A stretch of DNA of 64,000 nucleotides from Chaunax sp. Z400 (Eukaryota > Chordata > Actinopteri > Lophiiformes > Chaunacidae). The stretch covers positions 11,332,501-11,396,500 of the forward strand of contig CM075188.1 in NCBI GenBank assembly GCA_037577475.1. Reading direction: 5' to 3'. This document shows positions 10,400 to 23,500 of this stretch, in pieces; position 1 is the stretch's first letter, and the number at the start of each line of letters is the position of its first letter. The translations under genes were made by a program, and so were the position numbers. The notes beneath the pieces were generated by a model, which saw only the letters and a program-made list of their open reading frames with translations, was not told the origin of the DNA and searched no databases.

Positions 10400-11503
10400 A
10401 TGTTACAAGAGGTAAGCCTAGAATTAATCAGAGGTGTCTGTATTTTGACAGTAATATCAGAATTACTAAATGCTCTTTGCTTTTCATTTCCAGGTCTTCA
10501 GTCAATACAGACATGTTGGCATCGAGTCAAGGGAGTAAATGTTGCCCATCTGTTGCTGACTATGAACTCCCTCCTGACTGTGGAAACCACAAAACTGAGG
10601 CAGACAGCAATTCAGCAAAATCAATGAGTGTGATTGAACATATTCATTAGATATACTTACTTGAAGGGTTTGGTATATAAATTTCTTCCTTCCCTCCTTA
10701 AAGACATGCATCATGTGTCTATATGTAATGCAGTGACTGGCATTTATTTAATTAGCTTTGATTTATTTCTGTATGAATAGACTAACTTGATGTTTGACAA
10801 TGTAACTTCCAATTTGTGGCATTCCATTTACCCCATGATGGTTTTTTTGGTGACATCTCTCAATGTTTGAGTAGAAACCAAACTTTCAAAAACTGTAAAT
10901 AGAATGCCAGGCCTCAAATACTTCATAACTGGCCACTGCTTTGCACTGATCTTCTCTTAAAGATCAGAAAGAAACCAACTTGAGGTCCTTGTTGTCTGAA
11001 GCAGACACCGACCCTTGCTCACAAAACTGGAAAGTTCTCTCCACCTAGGGGAGGCACACTCAAACGAGACATGCTAGATGCAGTGGGGCGAGGCATGCCC
11101 CCCTGGGAACACAGGATGCTTTCAGTCATGCTTCTTAATGCTTTTCATTAGCATGCCACATTGCCGTCAGTGATGCAGCCAAATGTCCTCCATACCTGCT
11201 TAGAATGTGCAAGACCGAGGCCTTTGCTATGACAAGCTTGGATCTCACTAGTGGCAGGAAGTTTAAAATGAGGGTAGTTAATTGTGAGGTATAATATTAT
11301 TTCCTTTTGTCCACTGCACATTCCAAATTAGCATCACCAAACAAAGTGTTACTCAAAACTATATATTCCCAAATAACTACTTTTCACAAACCATTACAGA
11401 GACTCATTTAGGGTCTAATAATTTGATTTTGTTTTTGTTGTTCAGTGATGTATTTGTCAGTTGCTTTACTACCTTGAAGTGCAATAACTAAATAAATAAT
11501 AAA
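10400..11503 (+). other. cilp2: CILP2-like 3' UTR with a candidate 82-bp intron
   Basis: Twelve bases after the stop there is a good donor (gaggtaagcc, intron starts 10412). A pyrimidine-rich acceptor (tttcatttccag) ends at 10493, implying a short intron within the 3' UTR. AATAAA signals lie at 11491-11496 and 11498-11503. UTR extent and intron use are inferred from motifs only. Confidence 0.45.
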
Positions 11504-13690
11504 TTAACTTAAGAATTCCTAAAGATCTGCGCGTAACAGACGATTACAGTAAATAAAAAGTACTGCTGGTTAATGAAGCAATAACTCCCTCGGTATCTGT
11601 AGCATGTAAATATCTTGCACAGGACTTGTTTCTAGTGTTTTTAAGCCAATGATTTTATTGCTATATCATGTAATCATTCTTAAACTCTCTTAACTACGTA
11701 GAATCTATAAACTTTTACATACTTAGGTGCATGACTCATTGATTTTGAAACTTGTACACCACAGTAATCTTTTCAACTTAAGACAGCAAAATTCATAGCT
11801 GGAGTTGAAACTCTCAGCGGAGCCCTCTCATCATTAACAATTCCTACACACGAGTGATAATTAAAAAGACATTACAAAACATTAATTTATTGGCCAAGTT
11901 TCCAAAAATACTGACATTGACGCAGATACAGACATGACACTAAAAAAATACTATTTCAATTGAGGCTGGAAATAGAGCCTTAAACTCTGTGATAAAAGAC
12001 AAGAGACAATTGTTTATCTTCAAAATGGGCACTTGCAGACAAATAGGAGAGGCCCTTCAAGCTGAACTAATCCAAAACCAAAGGGGACCATAGAGAAACC
12101 AGGGGAGGCTGACATGTGAATATAATCCTTCTGTTAATTAGAAAATAATTTCTATATTCTCTTGAGAACTATTATAACCGTTCACCTATGACTTGCACAA
12201 ACAGCCAAACAAGTTTTTTCCAGCAAATGGATGAAACTAATTAATCAACAATGTACTGTGCCAAAGGTGATCATAGTAAAACGTATTTACCATCAAAATT
12301 GCACCCAGTCCACTCTAAAGTTAACTCTTGAAATGTTTTTAAGCCTAATTACATCAAACAACAACTATGTGCAACAGATTTATTGTTTAATGCTGTTTAA
12401 CAATATATTGGTGCTATAGATTTACTTTCAAATGTGCACTAAAAGGTGGAAGTGTGAAGTTATATTGTATGTAAACAATGAAAACCATATATTGTAACCC
12501 CTACACTGGTAACTTGACCTTACTTCTTACAGCAGTCTCTTTCCATCATGCACCATGAGCAGCATACTCCAGAAAAAACAAAGTAATATACAGTGACAAC
12601 AGGTGGTACCTTTGACATTTTCTCTGACCTCTCTTATCACTGGCCTGAGAGGCCATCCATGACGTAACAGTACAGATCTCCAGATCAAAACAAACATCTC
12701 CTCACAGCACATGTAGCACCCACCCTGTAAGAAAGATGATGATTGAATCCAGGTGTGGGAAAAGATAAATCCTATAAAAATGCAATGGTGTGTCAGGTCA
12801 GCTAAGGAGGCCCAACAGCTGTAGAGCAACTGGAGGAAATGTTAGACCGAAGACATCAAGAGAAAGAGGGGCGAGATTATCTAGTCATGGATTCATTTTG
12901 GGGTACTGTTTGGTAAATGGGAAAAAGGAAAATATAGGAAAATATTAGTGGTCTCTGGCCACACAGTCCATCACTTACAGAATATCGGACTTCGAAAGTG
13001 GTTGCACATGGAAGAATGTAGGTTTTCGGAGGAGAATGCTTTGACAGGACAATTGGCTTATTCATGAGGAGAAGTTATCAGGGGAGTTTGGAGGACAAAG
13101 GAACAATAACAGGCTGAGTAAACCTTTACATAAGGCTTTACATGCAAAAGTAAGCTGGGCCCTCCAAACAGTACTTTGTCTCCTGGGACACTTCAAAGGA
13201 GATTAAAGAACCTACAATGTTGGGTTTATTGACTTAAGAGAAATTTTCCAGTCTTTAGAATCAAATAGATTCTAAGACTGATATTAATAATAGATACTAA
13301 AAATAAAATAGATAAAATAGATATTAAGACTGAATCCAGCAGATAAAACACACTGCAAAGAAAATGTTTCTAGAAGTATTAGTAAAAGCTGCTGTTTCAT
13401 TTCACAGGGATTCAATATTATTATTCCAAATATGGCTTAATGGTGCAAATTTTTTTTTTTAACCTTCAAACAGTTTCACATTTTGGCAAATAATCTTATT
13501 TCCTTTCCTGGAGAGTAAGATGTGAGGATCAACAACAGTCTTTCTATTAAATATGAGGCACTAGCGAGTAGCCTGTTACCTTAGTTTAGCTGAGCTGAGG
13601 GTTCAGGAGCACCTGTCCATTTGTACCTGATGTCCAACGTGGCCTTTTGTAAAGCTATAAATGTTTTTTTTGTTAAGTCCTACCTGTAGT
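11504..13690. other. intergenic, nothing recognised
   Basis: AT-rich unique-looking sequence on the CILP2-like side of the intergenic space. No exon with matched splice sites and no classified repeat was seen. Short frames on either strand have no family features. Confidence 0.5.
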
Positions 13691-14130
13691 CAGGGGTGGA
13701 TCTAGGATTTTTCTAACTCAGGGGCCACATTTTACACAGAGGATCCAAGTACATGTCCAACATCCATGCACATTTCCTTATTCAGTGATGTAATTCATTC
13801 CTTGTTTGCCATTAGCTCCATAGCTTTGGGATAAGACACACATAATTAGGTATATGTCAATTACAAGTACTAAAGAATGCAGTTAGTTTTTACCTGTTTA
13901 CTTGTCATAATCTCACTGTGTGTTTTCTGACATTGTAAAGTTGGTTGGAGCTGCTCTAGTCTTGATGTTGTCCAGCATCTACTTTTACTGTCCTGTCTCT
14001 CATTATGAAGGAGGATTAGGGGCACATGAAAAAAAATCATGCAGATTTTAAAGTCAGGAGTGAAAAAAAAAAGTTGTGTTTTTAAAGTCAGGGAAAAAAG
14101 TCAGAATTCTTAGATGAAAGGCAGAATCTA

Positions 14131-14502
14131 TTCTTAGAATTCTGACTTCATTCTCACAATGCTGTCTTCATTCTCAGAATTCTGACTTCATTCTCACAAT
14201 GCTGTCTTCATTCTCAGAATTCTGACTTCATTCTCACAATGCTGACTTCATTCTCAGAATTCTGACTTCATTCTCACAATGCTGACTTCATTCTCAGAAT
14301 TCTGACTTCATTCTCACAATGCTGACTTCATTCTCAGAATTCTGACTTCATTCTCAGAATTCTGACTTCATTCTCAGAATTCTGACTTCATTCTCACAAT
14401 GCTAACTTCATTCTCAGAATTCTGACTTCATTCTCACAATGCTGTCTTCATTCTCAGAATTCTGACTTCATTCTCACAATGCTGTCTTCATTCTCAGAAT
14501 TC
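14131..14502. repeat. minisatellite, 40-bp period (20-bp half units)
   Basis: About nine tandem copies of a 40-bp unit made of two related halves, ttctcagaattctgacttca and ttctcacaatgctgtcttca. The halves mostly alternate, with a run of only the first type near 14331-14391. The second half varies between gctgtc, gctgac and gctaac. The region just upstream (14040-14130) holds poorer, partly complementary copies of the same words (aagtcag, gtcagaattct). Confidence 0.95.
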
Positions 14503-17500
14503 ATGCATTATCATTAATGGCATGCTGAATTCAAGCCAGGACTCACTTCCATCATACTTTTTCAAGCGTTAATTTAATTTGCTGAGTGATGGTTGTGGCA
14601 AGACTGAAACATTATTTCATGAATAAGAAGAGTCTTCAGATGTTTTCTGTCTTTTAAAAAGCAGAGCCAAACAAATGATCAAACAAACTGAATGTAAACA
14701 AATAAATTGTTTTGATCATTATTTGCTTTTTGTAATTATAGCACTATAGAAATAAATAATGAAGGACAGATTCTGGATCAGCGCTATGAGCAAACTTGTA
14801 GATTTCTGGAAAAGAATTTTTGTTTTTGCCGATCTCATACCTGAGCATGAGCGTTACACTGTGTCTCCTTCAAGCTGTGCATGACTTATGCAGCTTCAGT
14901 TAAATAGTGGTCCTGACTGCAGCGGTTTTGGAGAACAGAACAACATGCTTTACAATAAAATGTGCTCCATCTATCCTTTCCCGTCCCTGTCCTAGAAGAC
15001 AGCTCTGAGAACAATAGGCCTACAACTTTAAAAATTCTAAAAGCATTTTCATTGGATGATGCAGTTTGTTGTCAGATTCCGTGTTACTTCTGGGTTGCTT
15101 TAATTCTACATTTTATGCTGTAAATAATGTTGGTGCATTGCGTTTACAACTTTGAGCACCTGCAGCTCTGAAGATCTCTGCATAGCACTGATAACAGGGG
15201 AAACAGTCAGACAGTTTTCCCCACTAAAATGACAACTTCATGGTAATGTCAGGACAGGGCAATTTTACACTTTAACATAGATAAAGCAAACAACATGCTA
15301 CTTATTAGCTTTAAAGGGAGGTTTAGGGTAAGGGTTCGAGGTTCTCATGGTGCCTTTTGTTACTTTTGGATAAAGCCAGGCTGTTTTTAATGAGCTATGC
15401 TAACCGGCTGTTGTCTGTAGCTTGATATTTTGTCTACCGTAGCACACAAGAGTGATTAGGTATTCTCATATAACTCTCAAGAAATCAAAGTGTATACAGA
15501 TTACTATTGTTACAGATAGGCTCATACTGGTGATTTACATGTTGGACATCTGGTGTTTTCAAAATTTTCATCCCATTTTTACTTGCTGGCTAAATTTGGG
15601 TTGTTCTCTAACAATCCAGATTTGAAAAAGGGAATTTGGTGATGCTAATTGCATTTAAACAATTTAACCTAATTTTTTCCCTGTTGTCAGAGAATTTCAG
15701 TTGGTGTACGTAAAGCCAACCAGCACAATTCAACTTTCGAAAAGCACAGGACTCTCAGTCCACCACAAACCATGAAGAATTTCACCACAACTTAAGCATG
15801 AACAGATTCATCTATTTTGTCTTGTTTCTCTCTGAATTCAGTTTTTATGTGTAAATTGTGTATTGTATGAAACCTGAACAAGAAACTGTAAATAAATGAT
15901 TTTGTGTTAACTTTATGAGTTGTGTATTGTGCATTAAGACCACCCTCAAATCTGAATGATTCCAAATTTCTGAATAAGAAAAATGGGTTCTATTTTCCAT
16001 TAAATACATGACAGTGTTGCTAATATACAATAATTTAATGTGAGCAATACAGCTTTGTGACAATAAATACAGTTTGCATAAAACAAAACAATGGCAGCTT
16101 ACAACTGGTAGGAACTTAGAGTGTATGCAGTCTGCAGATATTTTTAACACACCAAACAAGGAACAAAATACACTAAAATTAGCTCAACATATGAAATGAC
16201 GGTAAGGAAACAGCAAAAGGCTGAACGGTGCATGGAGGCAATGTCAAGATATGAAAATATACAGAATGAATTTAGTCTTTTCTACCAACACAAAATAGCT
16301 GCATCTCCATTGTGAATGCCCATTTCCCTCCAGGTACTGAGTTATAGACATTTTAGCCAGTGGAGTTATTATTGTAATAACGTTGCACAACAGGGAGCAC
16401 AGCAGGGAGGAAAATGAGACCGTTGAGCCACGCTGTCACTGACACCTTCATGACTGGTCTCTGTGCCTCGCCAGAAAATGGAGCTGACAGAAAATATAGT
16501 GAGCGAGTGCTCTCATCCCTAAGGAATAAAGAAAATACACTTGCATTACTGCACACACACACACACACAAAGCTATAAAAACATTTCTTTTGAGTCACAT
16601 GTGTATTCCAGGTCGTGAACCTTCCTCTGGCGCCTTACTAACCGCTTCTTTTGAGTCCCATTGCGTCAGTAACAAACCTGTCTGAGCAAAGTCCAGGAGC
16701 GGAGAGAAATGCTGATGGATGTCTAAACAACCAGACTGCCCCCAATCCTAAGAGCATTTCACTTCATGTGTGTTCTACTTGCTGAAACTTTATGTGGGTT
16801 AAAAACTGTCCAGAAAAACAAATTCTGAAGGGAAGGTTCTGTTGCAATGACATCATTGGAATAAGAGTCTAAATTTAGGAGCCTCAACTCAAGTGTGAGT
16901 GCTTGTCTGCAAGTTTAACAATTTAAGGCCTCAGGTTACGTGTGTTTGAGACACGGAAGATGATTATTGTCATCAAAGAACATAAAACCTTTCTGACCAA
17001 TATCGTTGCACCCCCACTGCATGATTACAAATGCTAAAAATGAAGGTTTGTAGTCATACAAAGTGACCTATATTACTTTCCAAAAACAATCTGGCCGTCA
17101 GTTTGGAGCTCACAATTACAAACATAATGATAATTAGAATCTGGATGTTTTGTCAAAACAAATCACTAAAATTTTCATTTTTCCTTTCATCTGTGCTTCA
17201 TGTTCATTTTGCGTTTGTTTGATTTGAACTGCAATTGTAACTCCATTAATTAGGACTGCATCTGGCATCATGGCTCTAACATGACTCCATAATACGATGA
17301 CTTCATTTCTGGCTGCATATGAATTCATTCTTTCGTTGCAATTATGGTTTGATTTTTGCTCATTTTCATTTTTAATTTAATTAGACAGAATATTCATCAC
17401 TATTTTCTGTATCCCCAAATAAATATTATTTCCTTGTTGGGGGACATAAATACAACAAGACTGGCAGTAGAGAGTCTGAGACATGAGAGTTTTAAATCAC

Positions 17501-17774
17501 TCAATCTTAAATGTAAATAAATAAAATAAAATAAAATATGTTAAATGTAAAGACAAATCTTCAAAACTTATTTCACTCTGTGTTAAAAATATTATCTTCA
17601 GGAATCCTTACTCAACCTTAAATGTGCTGGTCACCTCATTAGAATCTGCAGAGAAAACTTTGTGCTGCATATTTGCTAGTCTAGTGTGTTATCAAGGTCA
17701 GTGCTGAGCTCTCCATGTTCAGTGTCTATGATGAGTCTCTACCTGGAATGGAAGCAACAAAAACTCTGAAACAA
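14503..17774. other. intergenic, nothing recognised
   Basis: No gene is supported. The only simple feature is a short (AC)n tract near 16551-16570 and AT-rich stretches such as 17516-17540. Several short open frames were examined and look random. Confidence 0.5.
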
Positions 17775-17780
17775 TTTAAT
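17775..17780 (-). terminator. rfesd: candidate polyadenylation signal (ATTAAA) for the Rieske gene
   Basis: TTTAAT on the + strand reads ATTAAA on the gene strand, about 190 nt after the stop. It is the nearest plausible signal; no AATAAA was found between it and the stop. Confidence 0.35.
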
Positions 17781-17969
17781 GATGTCATGTCCTCTTCAGA
17801 CGATCAGATATCATTCTGAGTTCCCGGCAATCAAAGTAGAAACGGTCTGTGAAAATGGCAGATAAGGCTTTGGAATGTTTCAGATGGCTTGGGTTCGTGG
17901 AACAAGTCTTAAAAATAGTCAGAGTGGGCTCGCTGCAGAGCTCTCACAAAGAGCTGAAGGATGAGGGTC

Positions 17970-19281
17970 TCAGCTCTTCTGATCCACAGGAAAAGGCTCT
18001 AAAGACAGACGACTGGCGTGTTTGACATACACGTTGCCGTCCTCCAGCTTCACTTCATACACCTTTTGCTGCAAAAAAATCAAAAGATACAAAGAAACAC
18101 AAACATGATGAGCTGCTGTGGAAGAGGCAAGAACTCACACGGTGTCTTGATGAGCCCAAATTACATGGAAACTTCGTGAATTTAATGCAATTTTTCACAG
18201 GTTAAAATGTAACAAACATTTGTTGTTGTACCGGTTTTTCTTCTCTAGCTTGATAGCTGATGTCACAATGATGCGATGTGACGTTTATAAAAACGATTGA
18301 TGGAAACGAGGGTGAGATGTTTTTATAAATAAAGTTTTTGTTTGATGAGTGCATCCAAACACTAAGAACAAAAGCAGATCATCTGAACTCTCTGACGAGC
18401 TCTAACCCCTCATGCTGTGTCAATCAGAGGAACTTCATGTAATAGAAGTGGATGTTATGTCTGCAGAAAATGTTCACATTAACTCCCAGGTGCAGTCAAG
18501 TTTTCATATGATGGAGATATTACACAAATATACTCGACATCAATTGAGGAGCATTTTTTTTTTTTTTTTGAAGGTCAGGTCTCAGCACTGGTTTCAAAAG
18601 CATTTAGATTATATTAACTGTTTTGGTGAAATAATTCAAAATACAGTATTAGAACAAAGGAGGACATGTTTCACCACTGACCTGTAAGGAGGTCCCTGAC
18701 TTCCCAGTTCTGAGGTCAAAGTCATAGTCGTGCCAGGGGCAGAAGACCTGCAGGACCCCATCAGCCTCCTCAATGTCCCCCTCACAAAGAGGACCTCCTG
18801 GGAGACACAGGAAATTGTTAATCTCATTTTTCATTCCTCAAAACAAACGACTATTGCATTCTTCCTTTTAGGAAAATGTGACCGCGAGGCATAACATCGT
18901 GTGAAACTGATAAATCTGTCACATGGACTACAGTTTTGTTGTTGTTGTTTTTTTTTTTTTTTTACCCCTAATCCATTTATTTACACTGGACTACATTCAC
19001 TAAATACACGAATTATTTCCTGCATTTATAGATATAAAGAAATAGACAAAGGTTTGGTCTAATCTGAGCGAGGATTTGATAGATGCTTTACCGGAATGTG
19101 CACAGCGAGCATCCATTGCAAAGAACTCCCCCTTCACATAGAAGAGGCAGACGTCAGAGCCGTGGCCGAGAGAGGAGTACATCAGACGGCAGCGCCTCTC
19201 GGAAAGCCCCGTGGCTGGGCCTATGAGTCTCCAGGAAACGCCTTCCGTGTTTACCGCTTCATCTCCGGAGCCAGACGCCAT
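17970..19281 (-). CDS. rfesd: Rieske [2Fe-2S] domain-containing protein (RFESD-like), 134 aa
   Basis: Three exons on the - strand: 19281-19092, 18797-18682 and 18068-17970. Introns are GT-AG (donors gtaaag and gtcagt; acceptors tctcccag and tttttgcag), joins are phase 1 then 0, and the stop TGA is at 17972-17970. The 134-residue product is essentially one Rieske domain. Cluster ligands are visible as C60-A-H62 (followed by SGGPL) and C83-P-W-H86, spaced as in Rieske ferredoxins. There is no signal peptide or membrane segment, so a soluble cytosolic electron carrier is expected; the partner is unknown for this family. It is shorter than human RFESD (157 aa as remembered). The insertion after the second ligand box is missing: RTGKSG leads almost directly to the KVYEVKLEDGNVYVK strands. 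The ATG at 19281 is the first in-frame Met of the exon and is followed by a GC-rich first exon. Gene name is by domain and size, not by synteny. Confidence 0.88.
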
Positions 19282-19460
19282 AAAGAAGGGCGAAATTTGC
19301 TGGTTTTTCGAATTTGCGCTACTGTATGGCTGTTCGCTGAGTGAAAATATTCCGTATTAACCTGCAGGCCGACTGGTGCGACGGTCAGCCGTGTGGGCTG
19401 AGCCGCCTGCATCCGAGCTGCTGCAGCCTGCAGTCAGTCAACCATCCGGGACACCGTCAC
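19282..19460 (-). promoter_or_regulatory. rfesd: GC/CpG-rich 5' flank of the Rieske gene
   Basis: The sequence just upstream of the start codon on the gene strand is noticeably richer in G+C and CpG than its surroundings (gcgacggtcagccg, catccgagctgctgcagcc, caccgtcacgcacagag). This fits a CpG-type housekeeping promoter. No TATA box was identified. Confidence 0.4.
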
Positions 19461-19689
19461 GCACAGAGACGCTGGCTGCTCAGGCACGGCTGCCTCTCAT
19501 TTCAACTACAGTACATGTGAATGGATGTTAGTCACAGATACAGGTAGAAGCAAAACAAAATCAACCCCCATCGTATATTAGATTTATACATCAGCTGTTT
19601 ACAATAACCAAATCAAACAAGAGTTTAAATAGAACTCAGAACATCAGATTTTATTTTTTTCTCATATTTTCTCGAAAGACTACTTTTAA

Positions 19690-20525
19690 TGACTACTACT
19701 GTCTCAAATTCCTTCAATCCCCTAAAAAGCATCCCTCAAATCAGATGTTGTTAAAACACTTGCCAACCTTCATAGATTTAACAGAGTTCCAAAGTTTTTT
19801 TTTTTCTTTTTCTGGCAAGGCCTAAATTTACAGGCTCCATAAGCGAACTCCAGGATATACGCCACTGCTGACCCACAAGCACAAGAAAAGTCGGCTCATG
19901 TAGCTAAAAACCATCTGGGTAAAACACAAAAGGTTTTGGATGCTGTTCTGTGCAGTGATGAAACAGAACTGTAACTTTTCAGGCCTATGGATCAGCATTA
20001 TGTCTGGGGGAGTAAGAATGAAGCATATGCTGAAAAGAACATTGTACCTTCAGTGGAACATGTCAGTGGCTCAGTGATGCTCTGGCCCTGCTTTGCTTCA
20101 GGCACTGTAAACCTGCAGCACACACAGAGGGTAAGATGGATTCTATCACGTATGAGGAAATCCTGGAAGAAAACATCTCACCATCTGTGAGGAAGCTGAA
20201 GGTTGGGCATCATTGGACATTCCAAAAGGACAATGATCCAAAGCCTCAAAGCTCACCAAGGTTTGGTTTCAGAAGAAGTCCTGGAACATTCTAGAGTGGC
20301 CTTCACAGTCACCTGAGTTGAATCCCATGGAAAATCTCTGGTGGGATTTGAAGAAGGTGGTTGCAGCACGTAAACCCAGGAATATTACAACACTGGAATC
20401 CTGTGGAATGGGTCAAGATTCCTCACTAATGCTGCCAGAAGCTGGTGTCTGGCTATGCATCACGTTTGCAGCAGGTCATAGCAGCAAAAAGATGGTAGGT
20501 TTGAATGATTTTGAGACTTTTTGAC
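19690..20525 (+). pseudogene. Tc1-like transposase relic
   Basis: Conceptual translation across frames gives Tc1/mariner DDE transposase signatures in order: CSDET, FRPMDQHYVWG, MDSITYEEILEENISPSVRK, HWTFQKDNDPK, then W-P-S-Q-S-P, NPMENLWWDLKKV and the terminal KLVSGYASRLQQV. Frameshifts and stops interrupt it (for example around 19970, 20140 and 20300). Terminal inverted repeats were not identified. It is inactive and old. Confidence 0.88.
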
Positions 20526-23500
20526 TTTTTTTTATTATTTTGTGTTATATTAGGGAAAACACTTGTAATATCTGTTGTATTGAGCTATTTAAACTGTTTT
20601 TGTTTGCTTTGGTTATATGTAATATTTGATTTTGATTTTGAATAATTTTGCTTCCTACTGTAATTTGAGCAGCACATATATTCCTCACAACCTCATAATA
20701 CATTTAATTCTGCTATTGGTTTCTCGGTTTCTACTCCTGCTCTAAAAAAATAAACCAAAGCTCAAGCAGCTAGAACAAACTGCAAAACATGTCCCTTTAC
20801 ATGCAAATATCCTAATGTGGGCAATGCTGCTTATCATAAATACTGGTTACATTATGAGTGAACCCAGACAAACCCTTCCTGTTCTTTGATCAGAGTCAGT
20901 CTGCGACATAAACTCACTGTTTGTTAAAATAACTCTGCATTCTCTTGGCTTTCTCGGTGGTCCTGTTGAGTTTATTGAGAACACTTAAATATACAGAGTA
21001 TTGGACTTGTTCCCAACAAGTGTGGTAAATGTGGGACATTACGTTTCATGCACTGTGCTAATAGTTAAAATCATCTCAATTATCAGTATAAAGCGCATTA
21101 CTGTTCTTTTATGGGAAACTACTTTTCTGTGCTCCAGACATGTTTTGTATTTGTTTGTTTTCTTACTCAGGTTTTCCACACGGCAGTTTATCGTCATTAT
21201 TACAAATTGTGAACTCTGCATCTCTGTCAGTATTTAAGTTGGTGACCATAACCATCTGATGTTGTCACTGCATAAAAAAAAGCACAGTGTTTTATCATAT
21301 GACAGTTTGATCATGACATTTGATAAAGCATAACCTCAGATAAAGATACATCTTTAAACGTGGAGTCCAACCTCTTTCAGTCAGTTTAACCTCAGTGACA
21401 ACTTTTCTATGAATGAATTATTTAGATTTAGATTTAGATTTAGATTTATTTATTTAGCACATAATAAAAACAGTGCAAGGATGGAACAAAGCCCAGAGGG
21501 CTTGTACAGAGTTCAACTCCTGTTAAGCATCAGAGTTTAATATAACACAGTTTTCCACAGATATAAACAAGAGAAGAAACAGAAAAACTACAAACAAAAT
21601 CCAAACTAGTAAGTAAGTAAGTAAACATTGGAAGAATAGCAAGCAGAAAGGTAACATGAGGACACATAGCACACTCAAGACACAACAACAATGAAAAGAC
21701 ACAGCTAGCAATCTGTCTAAATTCAAAGAAAAATAATGACTCCTAATTATCAGCAGTGTATAAAGCTGACCATTCTAGCAGCATTGAAGTTGAGATTTGT
21801 GCCACTTTCACATTTTTCCAATTGGCAAATTGCTAAAAACAAAAATAAAAGAATGATCTGTATTTCGTCAACTCTTATTGACTTTGTCTCCATGTATTGT
21901 GCCAGTAGTAATGCCGCTGGCAGTTTAGCCTACATGTTAGTTACCGTCTAGACTGCAAAGATGTATAACAGAGGCCACTTGTTCTGATTGCTGTCTTTGA
22001 GAGATGAATCATGTAAAACTGCAGCAGGGGAGAGCCGTAATGCTGTGAAAATATGTCAGAGGCAAAAAGACAGAATTGTACGGTGTATTGTGAAAAGTTG
22101 GATCTCAGTGAAAGTAAATGTGAAGGAAAGTCAGTGGTAAATAAAGAGCACCGCTGTGGTGAAGTCTGAGCTGTACAGTAAGTGCCTAAATTTTCAAATA
22201 CACTGCTGGCCAAGAATAGTCATCATCACTTTAAAGTAATTCTGCTTATGGCTCCATATGTGACCTTTGAGGCATCGAAATGAAACCAGCAAACATGCAG
22301 GAAGACCTTCAGATCATGTCTGTACCATTAGGTCAGACCCACTTTTGTACATCTGGTGGACACCCTGTAGGTTCAACATGTGGCTAGGGACACTCTTGGA
22401 CATCTGTGGACATGCTAAACAGGTTCAATATCTGAGTGCCTCTGTCTGTGGACATCCATGAAAAACAAAAAAATCTGGACAGCTTGCCAGGAACCCTTTT
22501 GGATGTCGACAGTCATGTAAAATATTCGTGTCGGAACCAATCTGAAAAGTGTCATTATTGCCATTGTTGAAGGAAAGACATGTTTTGACAAATAATCAAT
22601 TAAAAATACTCAAATTATTATATAAAAATGGCAACTATGAAGTAACATACCGAGTTGATATTATCCAATTATTTCCAAATCATTCAAATATTTAAATTAC
22701 ATGCAAATGGGTGGTCTTTCTGCAAACTTTCTAGATATTTTCCATGGAATCAAGTATTTCAGAAATTGTCATCAATTTCAATAAAAAGATTTAGCTAATA
22801 CAAGCCTGATTCTAAAAGGCTGGGACACTGCCACTGCCTTCAGTGCCATTGAATTGTTACTATTAAGAGAATACAGCCTAAATGCTCTATTGGCTGCCCT
22901 GGAAGAACATGTGCCCTGTGTGCTGAGTCTCCAGTGGATGCTGGTTGTCACCTCCGGCACCTCAGTCCTCTCCAGCACCCACACTTCTCTGTACCAAGAA
23001 ACTTCTCTATCCAAGAAAATGCTTAAGAAAAGTAGTAAAGGTGGACTAAATGTAGTGCAACAGGAACGTTCGAGAAAGATGCCATGAAGACTTTCATTTT
23101 GAATCTCAGGAAATTGTCCTTTTGATTGTTAGACAAAGAGGCTAAATTGATATTTTTTTTGATGCGTCTTTGCTCAGTGGGTAGATGTGTTCACTGTGAA
23201 TGCTGGAGCCACAAAGGACTTCTACATTCTAGCAGTTTGAAATTAAATGTGTCTTTTACATGAATAATAAGTATGTCATCTCAAAATATTGTTGTTTTAG
23301 CAGAGATCTCCATCGTCACCATAACTCAGTTTACACTTTACACTGTGACATTTCTCATTTCTCACTATTATCCAATAATAATTAGCAAATCCATCACAGC
23401 CATATACACAGAATTCTTCCATTGTATAATATTAGTGCTCTGCAATAAATGAGAAATCACAGAAATAAACAAATCTTTCAGTCTTTACCATTTGGTACAT

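Noticed and set aside
14131..14502. CRISPR-like array
   Set aside because: Units are tandem and contiguous without unique spacers, and the genome is animal.
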